DNA of 64,000 nucleotides from Lumnitzera littorea (taxonomy: Eukaryota > Streptophyta > Magnoliopsida > Myrtales > Combretaceae): positions 40,044,542-40,108,541 of the forward strand of contig JAMXBB010000011.1 of assembly GCA_024138015.1 (NCBI GenBank). Reading direction: 5' to 3'. The notes beneath the pieces were generated by a model. That model was given only the letters and a program-made list of their open reading frames with translations. It was not told the DNA's origin and searched no databases. The translations under genes were made by a program, and so were the position numbers. Shown piece by piece: positions 1 through 11,550 of the stretch (its first letter is position 1; each line of letters starts with the position of its first letter).

Positions 1-400
1 ACATATATATATATATATACGTCCTATAAACATATATTAATACTATATGATTATATATACAAAAATAATTATACATGCGTACATATATACATACATAGTT
101 TACGGTACACACACATATATATATACTATAGTTATTTAATGAAAATACTTAATACTAATTATATGTATTCTTAAAAAAATACATAATACATACTCTTTCG
201 TATAATATACCTATGTATATACATGTATACATACCTAGCCTTATACATACATATATAATTAAATTTATGTATTTATGCACATATACATGTATTAGTAATG
301 TTATATTTAATAAAAACAAAAAAAAATACTATACAAATACTATATTTATACATGTATATATTACACAACATACATCTATACTAAAATAATTTACTTACCT
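1..400. repeat. AT-rich simple-sequence tract
   Basis: The tract is dominated by alternating TA runs and TACATA/ACATAT units with almost no G or C. No open frame of interest is present. It looks like degenerate microsatellite DNA. Confidence 0.7.
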
Positions 401-3400
401 ATTAATTTAATTTCTCTTCTTCTTTTCTTCTTCTTTTCTTCTTTCTTTTTCCTTCCTTCTTTTCACGTTTTGTTTCCAGAATTTTTTCTTCGGTTTGCTT
501 TCCAATTTTTTTCTTCCAGGATTTGTTTCTTCTCTTTTTATATGTGCAGCAATTAAAATAAAAAATAAGCTAAATCCTATCCTAATCTCTTCATTTATGA
601 GCATAGGACAAAGTTAATCATTTGTAAATTTTTCTTCCCTTAGAACTTAACACTTGGCAAATTGGTTTTCTTCACGTGAGCTGCCATTTGATTTCATTTC
701 TAGAATGTGGCAATTGGGGAAAAAGGAAGAAAAGAAAGAAAAGAGATAAAATGAAAAAGAATGAGAAGGAAAATAAAAATTAATAATAAATATATGTAAT
801 TTTTCGAAACATATAAATTATAATAATTATCATCATAAATTAATTTTTTAATTTTTGTGAAATTTTATCAATTTAATTGGTATTCGTTACAATTATAATT
901 TTTATAAGTTATTATAGCGATTTCGTTAAAATTTCACGCGAATAGGCGATTTAGTCAAAAATTGCAATCGACTATAATTATATCACTATTGAGTGATATT
1001 TAATTATTTTATAGGCTTAAAGTTATAGTTTTAGAATTTTAATCAAGTTCGAGTTCGATTTCGAGTATTTGCACACACATCGGATTTAAGGTTTTTGTAT
1101 ACGATTTAGGTTTTGATAGATTTTCCTATAGTTTTTATTACTTATAATATATTCAAATTTCTAATTTATTAAATTTTTACCTTGCTCGGTTTTAATGACT
1201 TATCAAGTCATCTACAGTATTAGGGTTCAATTCTATTCTTAAATAGCTAAATTTGCGGGGTTTACAAAGACTCCCATTTTTGGGATTATTTTTAGCTTTT
1301 TTTTTTTAATTTTAATTTTCAAAGAATCATTCATAGGTCAAAAGATGGATAGAATTAATTTGCTAACTTTAGGGAAGAAATGAAAACTGAAGATGCTAAC
1401 AAGGTAACTATTAAGAGGAGGAAACAAAGGCATTATCGATGATGAATATATGGTAGTGATTTAATCTTATAAGTTTCTAACTATTAACAAATTGAAGGTA
1501 GATAATTATTCACAACTTAAGGAAATTGTAAAGGTTTTTTGGTTTTTCTCTTAATTTTTTTTTTAGCTTTTTGGTATTTTAATTTTTTGGTTTTTCTATT
1601 TTCTTTTTCATATTTCAAGACAAGCAGTATTTGTAGGTGATCTAAGGGAGGGGAGGGTGGTATCTTATTATAAATGCGATAAGTCCTAAGGTGGTAAATT
1701 GTAAAGGGGTGTTAATCTTATAAAAAGTAACAATTTCCTTCACATGGTTAACATACATAGATCTTATAAATAGTAATTACAAAGGTGTTAGACTTTACAT
1801 TTATTATGAATATTAATACGGGGATATTTACAAAATATGGTTGGAATTGTAGGAGATAATCTATGGAAAGTGAGTAAAAAAAGATGATAGACGACGATCA
1901 CTATTGAAGCTTAAGGATCATAAGAAAGGAAGGGGCCTAATGGACAGGAGAATCTACAATGAGGGTGGTAGGTTTCACATCAAGAAGAATAACTTATTAA
2001 TAACACTAGGTTATAAGGTTAATAATTAAACTTTACAAGTATCGTACAAAATTTAAGGAGAAAATTATTGGGTGATGACTACTTTACAAGGTGGTGGGTT
2101 TAAGAATAGTAGTTATTTACAAATCAAGGGTAGGAACTATTTCTAATAATTTAATTAAACTATTAATCAATGAATGAAAGTACATAGATGTAGGTCGACA
2201 ATAATAGCGTGGCAATTTACTTGAGTTGTAACTTCATTAATATTCTAACCTTGTGTTTAATAGGCCAGACCCTTAATGGGCTTACCATCTTTTCATTTTG
2301 ACAATAAGGAAATAATCTACAACAAGCTATATACATGGAATATTGATAAAATTACAACCCTTTTATTTAATTACAAGATGCTACACTATTTTTGATTTGC
2401 TAGTTTATGATCATGAAGGTAAAGGGTGGGTTCTAAAATTTCCTAAGTTTTAATGGCCTCACATGGATCATGAGCCAATTCGAAACTTAAGTAGGGTTGG
2501 CTTACTTGGCCTCTAACGGAGGTTACATCAAATCACTTAAGACTTATATAATGGCCTTCTGCTCCTAGGATCCTAAGATAATTTGAGTTTAACCATATTT
2601 AAACACCCATTTCATGATTTCCCAAAAAAAAAAAAAAAAAAAAAACCTTAAGGCCTATTGAGCATTCTGGTATTTTCTCTTTGTTTTTTTTTTTTTTGTA
2701 TCATTAGTATCCAAATTAGTATAACTATATATATGAATAAGGATGAAAAAACAATCAACTAGTAAATAATCAATAAAAGAAAAGAAAAACTCAGTTATAT
2801 TATTTGTTACAAAATCAAAGGCCCAATTAATTAATTGACAGATTTCTTTTATGCCTAGCCTACAAACCATCCTCAATGGAGTTGTAAAATTTATTAAGCT
2901 GAAAATTTGGCTTCTCTCTTTTTTTAATCCAATTTATATTAAGTCTGACTTGCTTAACATAAATCACTTGACCAAGCTAAAAGAAGGTTTTAATTTATAC
3001 AAACATTTTTTTGAGAAAAGAGTCGCTACCTAATATAAGTTGAGAAAAAAGTGAGGGTCTATTGGTGGATAGATCCTGATTTCAGCTATTAGTCCACAAG
3101 TTTTCTAATTTTTTTTTTAAGGAAAATAGAAACCAGAGAAAATGTAGCTTTAGAGGCTATCTCATTAAAACTCGAAGATTTCCACAAAAGAGGCCATAAA
3201 ATAGTTAAGTAGGCCTTTAATTTTATTTTCAAGTAAAATGGGCTTTCTTTTATTTTTATTTAAGAAAAACTTGGAAAAAGGGGGAAAAAAATAAGTTATT
3301 TATTTATTTTAGGCTATCGAAAGTACCATAGGATCAAGCCCACGTAGTTCTCAATTGATAAAACTTTAGTTTGTTGGTTTATTTTATTTTGGAAAAGAAA

Positions 3401-3479
3401 AAACTCTTTTCACTTTAAGATCACTAAATTTTATTAATTTGAAAAATGAGTGTAAACCTTGCACTCATGCGACTAGATT
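401..3479. other. No gene seen; AT-rich intergenic or decayed repeat DNA
   Basis: A pyrimidine-rich stretch (about 407-520) is followed by low-GC DNA with stops in all frames. A 22-base poly(A) run lies at 2624-2645 and a 14-base T run at 2684-2697. The part after about 3020 has the flavour of a retroelement untranslated region, but I cannot assign it to a family. Confidence 0.5.
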
Positions 3480-4010
3480 TCGATGGTTGTTTTAGGGCGT
3501 ATGAGATGGTAACCCGATTGGGTTAAAAACTTACAAGAGACTTACTAATATTAGTCAAGGAGTTCTTATAGGTTTGAAATTTAAAAATAAAATTAAATGT
3601 TGAAAATATATTTAAAATAGTGAAAATTTGCTATACCGTTATATAATTATCAATAATGCTCGAATTAGACCTCGATAGTTAATACATGCTTAGAGATAAA
3701 TTATGGGAGTAATATAATTAATAATTTATATAAATTAATATATAAAATATATGTATATACATTGGGTATAATTAATATGTAAGTATATGTACCTGTAATT
3801 ATTGAAAATACCCTAAAATGGATAAACTTCATTAAATAAATAAAATATGGGGGAAAATTATAAAAAAATTCTAGACCACTAGGGAACATTCTTGCTATGT
3901 GGTAAATGAGGGTAAAGTTGGGAATCACTTGGAAGTATGCAATGCTATGTGTGAACATTAAGAATATGTGGGAAAAATACATGTTAAAGGATTGAAAATC
4001 ACAAAGCCAT
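3480..4010 (-). repeat. Left arm of a dispersed inverted repeat
   Basis: The reverse complement of this stretch matches 6976-7400 with many differences. Shared landmarks include a segment reading, on the minus strand, like WVFSIIT...IIPNVYT in both copies (with an R for W here) and a following stretch around GATAATTATATAA. The two arms are about 3 kb apart with unrelated DNA between them. I read them as two old copies of one repeat in opposite orientation. The hydrophobic frame at 3701-4036 is part of this repeat and is not evidence of a gene. Confidence 0.6.
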
Positions 4011-4878
4011 ACTAAATCACTTGATAAAAATACCAAGGGTTTTCCTATTGAAAGTTTGGCTTCTTAGGTAGCTTAGAAAAATATTAGGAGTGAATTTGAG
4101 GAAGTGGAACTAGGAAAAACTAATTTAAAAAAGCAACAGTGTAAAATAGCAAGTTAGTAAGTTCTCGAAAAAAGATCACCACTTGGAAGTGCAACCAAGG
4201 CACTACCAGAAGGACTTGCATATGCTAAGATTGGTAGACCTACCCCCTCCTCACCCCGGTTACCAAAGCTCTAAGTTTCGGTAAGTCATTGTTTAGCCTC
4301 AATTTTAAGTAAATTTTTGAAAAAAAAGATCAAATGACATATAAAACTTTTGGAACTTGTTTTTTTTTTTTTAAAATATTTTCGTAGGAGGAATTCAAAT
4401 TTCAAACCAAATTTTTGAAATTTTTAGTGCTAATATGAGGTCTTTATGAAAAACATCTGCATAGTGATTTTAGATCACATTTTCAAAAAACCAATCAACG
4501 TTGTTTGGACTTGAAACTTTATGTCTATACTCCTAAAAGGTTATACTTTGATGTTATAAAATTGGATTTTCATAGATTTTTGGGGAAAATGGTTTTTTAC
4601 CAAAACAGTGCATTGGAAGTGGGTTTTTATAAAAGGGTTATGTTAGAATTTTATAAAATCCCATTTCAAACTAAATTGGGCAACATGTAGCAACTAAAAG
4701 TGAGTTAATTGAAGTTTTAAGTTGTTGATTTTCAATTTTAAGTGGGTATTTGGTAGCTTCGAAGCTCAATTGCAAAAGTTTGGTGAATTTGTACAAAGTG
4801 AAAGGTATAAGGGAAAAGTATATACTTGATTGTAGTACTAAATTATTGCTTGCCACATTTCTAGGTTTATTAAGATTT

Positions 4879-5388
4879 TGGAATGTCATTCTCCGAAGAG
4901 GTAGAGTTGCAACGGGCCTACTGTGTGAACCATCTTAAACTTAGCTCATACCAGATGAACTTAACTCGACCATTTTGAAGCGTCTAATTCTTTACTTATC
5001 TATCATAAACCTATGGTGCAATCTTGTAAGATGATTATGAAACTCAATTTCATAACCAATGTTTTTCGAAAGAATTAGGTTTGAAAAGTGATATAGTAAA
5101 ATATTCAAAGGTTATAAATACCAACAAAATTTATATTTTTTTGAGGAATAGTACTAAGTTTAAGAAGTGAGTTACAAAAGTCCATAGGTTTACCAAACTT
5201 AATAATCATGTTAGTAGTGGAAAGCTTGAGAGTCACTTGAGGAGACTAGTAGTTTTGTTTAATAGTTAGTAAAATTGATGCTCATGATACGGTTTAGCCG
5301 TTTCTTCATAATCCTCACTTCTCGATTCTTATGATCAATCTTCTACATTTAGATGGCGTATTAGAAGTTTATTCTAAACCTGTAAGAT
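4879..5388 (-). repeat. LTR fragment, family C, first copy
   Basis: This stretch is a diverged direct repeat of 16265-16813. Both begin with a TGTCAT(T/G)CTCC motif, as expected for the 3' end of an LTR read on the opposite strand, and stay alignable for about 510-550 bases (shared blocks such as AATTCTTTACTTATCT and TAGGTTTACCAAACTTAATA). No primer-binding site precedes this copy, unlike the copy at 16265. It could be the 3' LTR of a minus-strand element or an independent fragment. Confidence 0.65.
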
Positions 5389-6975
5389 TATTAATGAGGA
5401 TTGAGTAATAACTTGCTCAATAGGTGGGATTGGGGAAGATGTATGCATTCAACACAAATAAACAGGGTTTTCAACTAGGTTAGTTAAATGCAATGTGGGT
5501 CCAAGCAAATGCCATTGTATGGTGTTGGTAGGTCCATAGTAAGATTAGAGAAATTGCGGTTACTTTAATCTAGGTTAAGAAGTTTGATGCCATGCAGTTG
5601 CAAATCGAAATTAAATTGGGGCTTGTACAATGAAAAACACCCTTCACTTGAAACTCTCTTTGAACTACGGCCCATAACCTTATTGCGATCTCCTCTCTTA
5701 TCATTTAGTTTGACTAAGGATAGCAAAATGACCATTTTAGCTATCCTTATTGAAAGGGTTAGTGTTTGGCTTAAGAATCCTAGTCGTTACCCTTAGTAGA
5801 TAATGATGCACATCAGATTAGAAGTTACATTGAGTTTGAGTTAATTCAGTCTTTGGGGTGATTAACCAATCAAGACACTTCCAAACAAAATAGAATACAT
5901 AGAATAAACACAACATGGCAGTTAGCTCTCAGTAGTAACAAAACAATATTTAGGCACATGCATAGCTCATACACAACAACTATATTACAATTACAAGCCA
6001 AAAGTATACCAAAGCCTTTAAGTACTTTAAAATACTCCAAAATGCTATGAAGCATTAATCCCACTCACCTGGATATTGATGCTCATTCTCCTTATGTGTC
6101 GCTTTCGTCTTCCTCTATTATCCTTAAAATTTAATGTGACCTCTTTAGTTTCCATCCAATATATAACATATGACTTCATTTTGACATTTGAGTATGTTCC
6201 CCAATTTAGTTAAGTGAGTTTTCTAAGGTTTTTGTTAAGTATTAGCTACATAGGGTAAATTTTGACCAAGGTTTTGACCTTATTTAGGTTTTTGCCTAAT
6301 ATTTTCTGACCTAGATTTTGACTTTGGTAAATTCATAGAGATTATAAGCAGGCGATTTTCTGACCCTAACCTCTGATGCTAAGTGATCTAATAACCATTT
6401 CCAGCCATCTTTTGACCAAACTTTCAGTTGCTTCTACATTTAATTTCCTCCATTAGACTACTTTCTAACTAAGTTTTAGACTTAGATCTTGACCTAGCAT
6501 TCTGATATAGATTATTATCTAAGGGGTTTCTAACTTACATTCTGACTTCGATAAGGATGTAGTGTTTTAGTATAGCCTACTTTTTGACCTAGATCTAATT
6601 TTAGTGTATTCAAAATATTCCACTTCAATCTACATTTCGACTTGCTTTTTGACATAGTTTCTAACTCTACTATTATTAGTACATCTAACCACTTTACATA
6701 TACTCTACTTGCCTTAAGTTTCTAGTGCTCCAATACCTTGCATAAACAGTAAATATCAACTAGGTAGCACAACCATTTATATCCTTCTCATAATACTATT
6801 TACTAATTTACAATTACATGGAAACTTGGAAAATTGACCTTAACTCACTAACTACCCATGTTTTTATATTATTGTATAAGGATGATTTGATTTTTTTTTC
6901 TCCCTAGCAACATGTGGATTACATTAACTTAGGTGTCAAAATATTAGGGTTTCTTAACCTTAACTTGTCTAACCC
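5389..6975. other. No gene seen; AT-rich DNA with repeated TTTGACC motifs
   Basis: No frame shows a recognisable protein. From about 6250 to 6660 the motif TTTTGACC or TCTGACCTAG recurs many times at irregular spacing. The rest looks like decayed repeat DNA. Confidence 0.5.
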
Positions 6976-7400
6976 ATGTTTCTAACCTTGCTATGCCTTA
7001 AACAAGTGTTTCATACATGTCCTATGATTTTTATAAGTTTTTTCATATTAGTTATTTATTTTGTGAATTTTATGCATTTTTGGGTATTTTCAATAATTAC
7101 GAGTATATATATTAAGATAATAATTATACCCAATGTATATACATGTCTTTTATTTATTATTTTATGTATAATATTAATTATATTACTTTTATAATTCATC
7201 TCTATGTGTTTGTTAATTTTCTAAAGCTACTTTACACGTTATTGATAATTATATAATAGTATAGTAAATTTCCACTATTTTAGCTATATTTTATCATATT
7301 TTAAAATTCTAGCCTATGAGAACTCCTCAATTGATATTATAAAGCCCCTCATAAGTTTTTAGCTTATTTAAGTTACCTTCCTGATTACCCTAAATTAATT
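6976..7400 (+). repeat. Right arm of a dispersed inverted repeat
   Basis: This is the plus-orientation copy of the repeat found in reverse at 3480-4010. The best conserved part includes the stretch coding in frame for VNFMHFWVFSIIT and the following AT-rich block up to about 7260. Divergence is high, so both copies are old. Confidence 0.6.
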
Positions 7401-7761
7401 ACCGAACCTAGTTATACAAGTATGGGTCTCAAATTTTCACTCCCCTTAGAAAAGTTACATCCTCAAAATTGTAACATCTAAAGCTACTATCATTGTATCT
7501 AGATCAGTTAAAGATATCTCATCCCCGTCCTAATTCTTGTTGTTAAAATTCATTTCCATTCTTATTTTTTAAACAAACTTCTACTTAAGTTCCTAAGTCA
7601 ACTTTTACTAATTACTCTTATGTTGCTCTTCTGTAGACTCATATTTTCCCTATTCCACCAATTCTCTTGTTTGCCATTAACATTGTACCAAAGTTATTAT
7701 TATAATTTATCATTATTTTTAGCATCCCTGTTTACATTTTCTTTCCTCTACACCTTACTTT

Positions 7762-10700
7762 TGTAAACCTTACTTTTAGCGGCCCTATGATTTGACTAAG
7801 AATACTTTCTGAACGTTCCCAAAGATTAACTAAACTAAGAACTCAAGTTTACAATTAGAAATGAACTTATTTCTCTAATTCGAAAGCTTATTATTGATAA
7901 AACCTAAACTTGAAAAACTATGAGCTCTAAAGTCACTTAAGACTTTAAACCCTAAAACAATTAAGGACTTTTAACCTTAAGTGACTAATCGATAATTTAA
8001 TTTGAATAATTTCATTCAACTTTAGAAAATTTCGCAATTTTATAAGAATCAAATCATAAATTACAAAACAATGCAAGAAGTAAATCCTAAAACAATTTCC
8101 TATAAGACAATGCCCTTATCTTCATGCCTAAGTCTTTCACATAAATAAGTAGACCAACCAATCACTTTAGATGACTTATCAATTAAAAGTTCAATTGAAA
8201 GTTGGAATCATTTATCAGTTGATAAGTTATCAAAATCTAGTGACAAGAAACTTTCCTTATCACCCCTTCACTTATACTACATATAGACAAATTGTCATAA
8301 GATTTCACATACTTAACTTTAATAAATGAGACAAGACAATTCCATGCCCCAAAGGACACCTAATGGCCAGTTTGAACAAGCAAGAAAGGGAGGCCATACT
8401 CTTGTCTTTCATCCATTAATCACTTTATCTTACACTCTACTATTCACTCCTTAATGCTTACATCATCAATAGTTGCAATTGTTGACTTTTGTGTATGCTA
8501 TAAAACAACAATTTCAAGCTTCTTAAACACACCATCACCCCATTCCCCAACCGACCACTTTTTCTTGCATTCCTCTCATTTTCAATTTCATTTTCACTTC
8601 CTTTTTCTCTCACTTGAAAACCAACACAAAAGTGGAAACAACCGTACCTTACAAATCCTTCACTTTGCCACCACTTTCAAGCACACTCATACTCATACTT
8701 ATGGCACATTCCATTTTTTTTCTTGTATCCTTCTTTTCCTACATTCAAGCTTTTTTAGGACCCTTAGAACATTCCACAAATTCTACTTTAAAGGATCCGA
8801 CAACTCGGGTTTCAAAAAGGTGCAAAAGGAGGAAGTAAGATAAAGAGCATAAGTGGAACCTTTGTACATAACCACCATACTTTTGCTTTGTGGATGAGTA
8901 AGTGTATCTTTGTGTTAATAGGTTAGTATTCATGCTAGGAGATTATGATTTCTTGAAGATATGAGTATGATCATAAGTGGTTATAACATCAAAGACCACC
9001 CTAAGAAACAAACTCATGAAACCTTTACATGAAGTTATAAAATGAGCATGTAAAGTTAGTGTTTTGTAAAGATACTTGTTTAACACTTTGAATGGAAGAT
9101 TTTAAGATGAGAAAATCTTGAAACAAGAAGTTGAATGAAAGAGGATCATGCTAGACATGAGGATTCAAGGGTCATTTGGATGTTGATTTTATCTCTATTA
9201 AGTTGAATATGCTCAAATCTAGACTTAGGTTAAGGAAAAATTCATCACATAAAAGTTTCATGAGGAAACTAACTTTGTAAGACATGAGGTATGATGTGGA
9301 AATTGTAATAAGCATGAGATCTACTATTTTCATGAGAAGTAGGAGTCAAATAACCCTCTTATGGAAAAGAAGTCAAGATAAGATTTGAGTACAAGTAACC
9401 TAGGTTCATGATCTAACACATAAACTTAAAATAAGTTGGAAAACCAAGATGGAAGCCCTCATATTCAAATCGACTAGATCTGGAACATCCTTAAAAGACA
9501 CTTAAAAATATGATAAAAGTAAGTAAACAAAGAAAAAAGACCAATCAAGGCAAGTATGATAAGTATATTAAGCTTAGAACTCAAAACCGAGCTTAAAATT
9601 TCCAAAATAGGCCTCATACACCAAGTTGAACCACCCTTACATTTCTGACCAGCAACTTGACACATCAAAAAGAGTTGTTTTAAGACTCTCAAGAAACCAC
9701 CCACAAGGCACTCCCTAAGCCCAACAAAGTGGTTAAATTTGAGTTGGATAAAAAATAAGCCAATTTGACAAGTTAAATTCACTTAAGAGCCCAAGAAGTG
9801 GTTGATAGCCTTAGGAGTATAAATCAAAGCTGCAAATCTGACCTTAAGGAATATTTTGAGCTTAGAAGGAAATCTTAAGACCAAGCCCAAAGGATTTCCT
9901 AAGTTACCAAAAAGCCTATTAACCAAACAAAGCTCAAAAGTACTCTAAATCATGAGGATTGCTACTGTTCTGACCTATGGACAGGTTTTCATATCTCATT
10001 TCAAAAATCTAACCTCACCATGTTAAAGTACACTCGAAAACGATGAAGATTGACTATAAGATCATAAAAATTGAATTTAAAACGAAAAAGTTATACGCAA
10101 TTGAACTTTTAAGTAAAACCGATAAAAGATACAAAAATTAGTCAAGAGTATAACTTAAGGGATTTTAGCTTAGTTTCCTAAGTTTATTTCAATCCCTTAT
10201 AGTATATGATTTCGATGATCAAGGGACACCACGTATAGAGATGACTTGCCCCTAAACAACTTTGACTGACCGCATGGCAAAGTGAGAAATTCCCAATGAC
10301 TCTTTACTTGATTTTGCTTGTAGAGTAGATGCACCTAAACTTATATATATAAATCTGGATGCTTGTAGGATATGGGAAATGGGAAATGTATGTGTATGAA
10401 TTTGTGAACTGAATGCTATGGCTTGTTAATTATATAATAATGGGAACTGTTGTGATAATTTATACCTGTAAGTGTATGGAATGAAATTGTTTGATCGCCT
10501 TAAAAAATCGGATTAACGATCTATATGATTGTGAAATGTGATGAATCATGTATTCCCCATAATTGCATTGGGATAACATCGACTGCTGCTTTACGTTGAA
10601 GATGGGAAGGGACTCATAGGAGGATGAGCCTCCTACAAGATTGGGTACTAGCTATGTCATTATTTTTATTGAGTCTCTATCCTAAGCTGATGGGCTTACT

Positions 10701-11545
10701 AGGTGCTGAGAGACGCTAACCGTCGGTAAGGGGTTGTGTCTTGTGGCTTCTACTTAAGGCGTGTGTTTGTGGATTGCGGAGGCCACCATACCGCTAAACT
10801 TGGGATTTTAAAAATATGATTTGTTATTCTGTAAAGAAAGTATATACATATATAAATATATATATAGTTTTGTTTTGACTTAAGCACAATAGTACAAATG
10901 AATTAAAACCCAAGGTCTAGAACCCGGATTTTGGTTTGAGTCGGTTAATTATCTCCAAACCCCGATTATAGGGGGTGTAAATCTGAGTTGTATGCAGTTC
11001 CTAGGCTACTACATGCATTGTTTGGCATACTGATTATTCATGCATTCATATGATTGTGTATCTAATAAATTTCTACCATGTGGTACTAACGAGGGTATTT
11101 ATCTCACTAAACTTAAGCTTACACCTCGATAGATTCCTTTTGTTGTAGGAAAACCTCTTTACTAATCCGGGCTAAAGCATGCCCGTGGTAAGTTTCATAT
11201 AAGGACAGGTTGGAGCGAAGAGGAAATTTTGTAATAAATTTGTAGATAACTAGTTACTTTTATATTTTTGTTTATAACATAGATTAAAATTTCTAATGCA
11301 GTTCTCTTATGAACTGCATTTGTTTGTAATATTCTTTTGGTGTGGGTCTTATGAGTCCACATGATTAGTTAATTTATACCATAGAAGTAATCTTAATTAA
11401 TTTCTCTATATTACTTATCTATGGGCTTGGGGGTAACGTATAGTAGAAGGAGACTTGTGTGTCATATGAAAGGCCTACAATCAATAAGGGGGTTGATAGT
11501 AGACCTTCATACAGTACACGACAACGATATTGTTGGGTCGTGATA
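7762..11545 (+). mobile_element. Solo LTR of a Ty3/gypsy-like retrotransposon, 3784 bp
   Basis: The element begins TGTAAACC and ends GGGTCGTGATA. It is flanked by a perfect 5-bp target duplication, ACTTT, at 7757-7761 and 11546-11550. The reverse complement of the same sequence is found at 55025-58808, and by my boundaries both copies are exactly 3784 bp. There is no internal region or second LTR next to it, so it fits a solo LTR left by recombination between two LTRs. Open frames inside (for example 8454-8843, low-complexity and CT-rich) look incidental. The LTR style, with a conserved block near 11090-11200 ending in a CATGCCCGTGGTAAG-type motif, recalls Del/Tekay chromoviruses, but that assignment is inference. 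Confidence 0.88.
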
Positions 11546-11550
11546 ACTTT

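Noticed and set aside
407..604. 65-residue Lys/Glu/Arg-rich frame on the minus strand
   Set aside because: It is the translation of a CT-rich low-complexity tract, with no domain or gene context.
2624..2697. Poly(A) run followed by a T run as the tail of a LINE or processed pseudogene
   Set aside because: No coding sequence precedes the A run and no target duplication was found.
3701..4036. 111-residue hydrophobic open frame on the minus strand
   Set aside because: Hydrophobicity follows from AT-rich codons, and the second copy of the repeat (6976-7194) shows only partial frame sharing, expected from DNA similarity.
8454..8843. 129-residue open frame, longest in the window
   Set aside because: It lies wholly inside the solo LTR, is rich in Ser/Phe/His from CT-rich DNA, and the matching stretch of the second LTR copy does not preserve it.
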